From a bacterium UBA7470 (GTDB lineage: Bacteria > Pseudomonadota > Gammaproteobacteria > Burkholderiales > Burkholderiaceae_C), in assembly GCA_002479815.1 (NCBI GenBank), contig DLPA01000211.1, positions 1 to 7,813 on the forward strand: a DNA stretch of 7,813 bases, written 5' to 3'. The translations under genes and the position numbers were made by a program. The notes under the pieces were generated by a model that saw only the letters and a list, made by a program, of their open reading frames with translations, was not told the origin of the DNA and made no database searches. Below, piece by piece: positions 6,317-7,813 of this stretch (the first letter of the stretch is position 1; every line of letters starts with the position of its first letter).

Positions 6317-7161
6317 ACGTGTTCCTGTGGCGCAGCCGTCATGGGTTTGGGTTTTTTGTAGCGGGCATAGGCCCACAGGTATTGACTAGGACGCTGGCGT
6401 ATCACTTGCTCTAGCGCCGCATTCATGGCGGTACACGCAGCCTGTGGCTCGGTCGGCCACGCGCTGGGAATAGGGGCGACGCGCACGACAAAGCCCCGCC
6501 CCCAAGACAGGCGTTCACACCACGCCAAGAGCACACAGGTGTTGCTGACTTGCGCCAAACGCACCGCAAGCGTCATGGTGTAGGCCGCTTGCCCGAAAAA
6601 GGGGGCCATCACGCCTTGGCCTTCAGGCGGTACTTGATCGGGCAACAAGCCCACGACACCACCTTGACGCAAGACCTTGACCAACTGGCGCACGCCCGAC
6701 AAGGTGGTGGGCACAGTCTGCAAGCCCGGCCTATTCCTTGCGCTCGCCACCACGTCTTGCAACCACGCTTGTCTGGGCGGACGAAACAGCACGGACATGG
6801 CTTGCTGCGTGCCAAAGCGTTCGGCATAGGCGCGCGCTGACATCTCAAACCCGCCCAAGTGTGGCGTTAAAAAGACAATGCCTTGTTGTTGAGCCAAGGC
6901 GCGTTCGATATGCTCCGCGCCTGACCACTGCACGGGCACGGGCGGCCCCAGCCACAAGCGCGGCAACTCGGCCACCATCTTGCCCGTCTCACCCACGGCT
7001 TGCCAAATAGCCGCCGCAGGCACTTGCGCCACCCGCGCATTCGCCCACAGCCGCCGCCGATACGCAGGCGAGCACACGCACACCACCCACCCCAACAGCA
7101 AACCCAAGGGATGCAGCACCCACAAGGGCCAGCGACTCAACAAAACAAAGAAGGTTTTCAA
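6313..7161 (-). CDS. LpxL/HtrB-family lipid A acyltransferase (first gene of pair, TTG start)
   Basis: This 282-residue paralogue of the following gene is in the same family. Residues 4-31 are hydrophobic and should form the membrane anchor. The catalytic pair is H101 and E106 (PHLGGFE), the HX4E form. RPPR at 127-130 and PDQVPPEGQGVMAPFFG at 174-190 match family signatures. The start is TTG at 7161, since no ATG or GTG lies between the upstream in-frame stop and the conserved N-terminus. An AGG seven bases upstream supports it. The rare start codon may keep expression low. Its stop overlaps the ATG of the second gene by the ATGA arrangement, so the two are co-transcribed. It diverges from metK across a 296-bp gap. 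No clear minus-strand promoter is seen, though the AT-rich stretch at 7180-7206 would be a suitable place. Confidence 0.87.
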   Translation of the reverse strand: MKTFFVLLSRWPLWVLHPLGLLLGWVVCVCSPAYRRRLWANARVAQVPAAAIWQAVGETGKMVAELPRLWLGPPVPVQWSGAEHIERALAQQQGIVFLTPHLGGFEMSARAYAERFGTQQAMSVLFRPPRQAWLQDVVASARNRPGLQTVPTTLSGVRQLVKVLRQGGVVGLLPDQVPPEGQGVMAPFFGQAAYTMTLAVRLAQVSNTCVLLAWCERLSWGRGFVVRVAPIPSAWPTEPQAACTAMNAALEQVIRQRPSQYLWAYARYKKPKPMTAAPQEHV

Positions 7162-7249
7162 ATCAACACCTGACTCAAGCCATTCATTTTTTAATCCATA
7201 TCAAATAGAGGTGCTACACAGGACTAGCCCACCTCGGTGACGACTCCAT

Positions 7250-7255
7250 TAAAAT
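7250..7255 (+). promoter_or_regulatory. Putative -10 element of the metK promoter
   Basis: TAAAAT at 7250-7255 is followed by CGC and is a common -10 form in Burkholderiales housekeeping promoters. It would place the transcription start near 7261-7262, just ahead of the first hairpin of the leader. No good -35 hexamer stands 16-18 bases upstream, so the promoter may be weak or need an activator, or the call may be wrong. Confidence 0.4.
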
Positions 7256-7260
7256 CGCAC

Positions 7261-7436
7261 CCTTGTCGTCGAGTTATGGAACTACTTGCGGGACGACGTG
7301 AGCCGCTTATAGCGATTCACAGGACACCCCTCAGCCGCTGGCTGGATGGTGTCAATCCACCGCTAAAGCGTTCGCCCGTGCTGGTTTCCAAGCAAGGCAG
7401 AACGTCTGAAGTGTTTTACCAACTGTCTTGATTTTT
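7261..7436 (+). ncRNA. Structured metK 5' leader, candidate riboswitch or attenuator
   Basis: The region between the putative metK start of transcription and its coding sequence folds by eye into a run of hairpins. Hairpin 1 has GTCGTC (7265-7270) with GACGAC (7292-7297), and AGTT/AACT (7272-7275 with 7280-7283) inside. Hairpin 2 has GTGA (7298-7301) with TCAC (7317-7320), enclosing CGCT/AGCG (7304-7307 with 7311-7314). Hairpin 3 has GACACC (7323-7328) with GGTGTC (7348-7353), enclosing CAGCC/GGCTG (7332-7336 with 7340-7344). Hairpin 4 (7369-7404) has CGTTC-GCC with GGC-A-GAACG around TGCTGG/CC-A-AGCA. The final part can refold into a terminator-like stem. Control of metK by S-adenosylmethionine or a related metabolite would be the natural reading. 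I do not recognise any of the known SAM or SAH riboswitch consensus patterns in it. Confidence 0.45.
7393..7436 (+). terminator. Terminator-like hairpin inside the metK leader
   Basis: CAAGGCAG (7393-7400) can pair with CTGTCTTG (7423-7430) over eight positions, with one G-U pair and a 22-base loop, followed at once by ATTTTT (7431-7436). The 5' half of the stem is the same sequence used by hairpin 4 (7369-7404), so the two cannot form together. The stem is short for an unconditional terminator and it lies 21 bases before the metK start codon, which suits conditional premature termination. Confidence 0.4.
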
Positions 7437-7457
7437 ACATTCTTGGAGCGATTTCGC

Positions 7458-7813
7458 ATGGCGAACGATTTTCTTTTTACGTCTGAGTCGGTGTCAGAAG
7501 GCCACCCCGACAAAGTGGCAGACCAAATTTCTGATGCGATTTTGGATGCCATTTTTCAGCAAGACCCCCGCAGCCGCGTCGCCGCTGAAACCCTGACCAA
7601 CACCGGTTTGGTCGTGCTGGCCGGTGAAATCACCACCAATGCCCATGTGGATTACATCCAAGTCGCCCGCGACACCATCAAGCGCATCGGCTACGACAAC
7701 ACCGAGTACGGCATCGACTACAAAGGCTGTGCCGTCATGGTGTGCTATGACAAGCAGAGCAACGACATCGCGCAGGGTGTGGATCATGCGTCTGACGACT
7801 ACTTGAACATTGG
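7458..7813 (+). CDS. metK: S-adenosylmethionine synthetase MetK (N-terminal part)
   Basis: The enzyme makes S-adenosylmethionine from methionine and ATP in the cytoplasm, releasing phosphate and pyrophosphate. The first 118 codons are present; the full protein is usually about 390 residues, so roughly 70% lies beyond the window. The N-terminus FLFTSESVSEGHPDKVADQI is the highly conserved opening of the family and holds the catalytic His16 (GHPDK) of the ATP site. GEITT and the later IAQGVD-HASDDYLNIG stretch match the usual end of the first domain, where bacterial enzymes typically have GAGDQG nearby. The start ATG at 7458 has GGAG about ten bases upstream. The gene has its own promoter region and a structured leader. 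Confidence 0.97.
   Translation, partial: MANDFLFTSESVSEGHPDKVADQISDAILDAIFQQDPRSRVAAETLTNTGLVVLAGEITTNAHVDYIQVARDTIKRIGYDNTEYGIDYKGCAVMVCYDKQSNDIAQGVDHASDDYLNI

Noticed and set aside
7237..7431. 64-codon open frame (GTG start) upstream of metK as a small protein gene
   Set aside because: It begins upstream of the likely transcription start, has no Shine-Dalgarno sequence, uses codons rare in the neighbours (CTA, ATA, AGG, AGA), and its extent coincides with the hairpin series, so a structured leader explains it better.
7237..7457. Known SAM or SAH riboswitch class upstream of metK
   Set aside because: I looked for the SAM-I, SAM-II and SAH conserved core sequences and found none; CGCTAAAGCG at 7361-7370 only superficially recalls SAM-II.
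1..7813. CRISPR array, tRNA or rRNA genes, insertion sequence with transposase, prophage or defence genes
   Set aside because: No regularly spaced repeats, no tRNA- or rRNA-like sequence and no transposase, integrase or defence-type protein were found on either strand.

Overview
The window looks like chromosomal DNA from a betaproteobacterium, most likely Burkholderiales (Comamonadaceae or a near relative). The basis is the GC-rich coding sequence, the DinG, MetK and LpxL-type protein sequences, the TAAAAT-style -10 element ahead of metK, and a gene order (two LpxL-type acyltransferases divergent from metK) that I associate with this group. This placement is inference; no rRNA or tRNA is present.

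Layout: bases 1-278 are an AT-rich intergenic stretch. It holds the possible tail of a + strand gene that began outside the window, a strong intrinsic terminator (150-183), and a 30-bp imperfect inverted repeat (61-90 against 230-259) centred almost on that terminator. The DinG-type Fe-S helicase follows on the minus strand (2543 to 279). It diverges from a + strand metallo-beta-lactamase-fold hydrolase (2615-3568), and a 20-bp palindrome lies between the two starts. A convergent gap with a hairpin leads to a DUF2917-type protein on the minus strand (4281 to 3673). That gene diverges from a LysR-family regulator (4373-5401) across 91 bp carrying two overlapping T-N11-A dyads, so the regulator may control its neighbour. 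Two paralogous LpxL/HtrB-type acyltransferases (7161 to 6313, then 6316 to 5429) are joined by an ATGA stop/start overlap and probably form one operon for lipid A acylation. At the right edge metK (S-adenosylmethionine synthetase) starts at 7458 and runs out of the window.

The genes are mostly housekeeping: DNA repair helicase, envelope lipid acylation and methyl-donor synthesis. I see no CRISPR array, no prophage and no defence system. The most interesting non-coding element is the roughly 200-nt region ahead of metK. It folds into several consecutive hairpins, and its last part can form either of two mutually exclusive stems, one of them an intrinsic-terminator-like hairpin followed by AUUUUU. 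This is the arrangement expected of a riboswitch or attenuator expression platform. I do not recognise it as any SAM- or SAH-sensing class I know, so it is the best candidate here for something undescribed.
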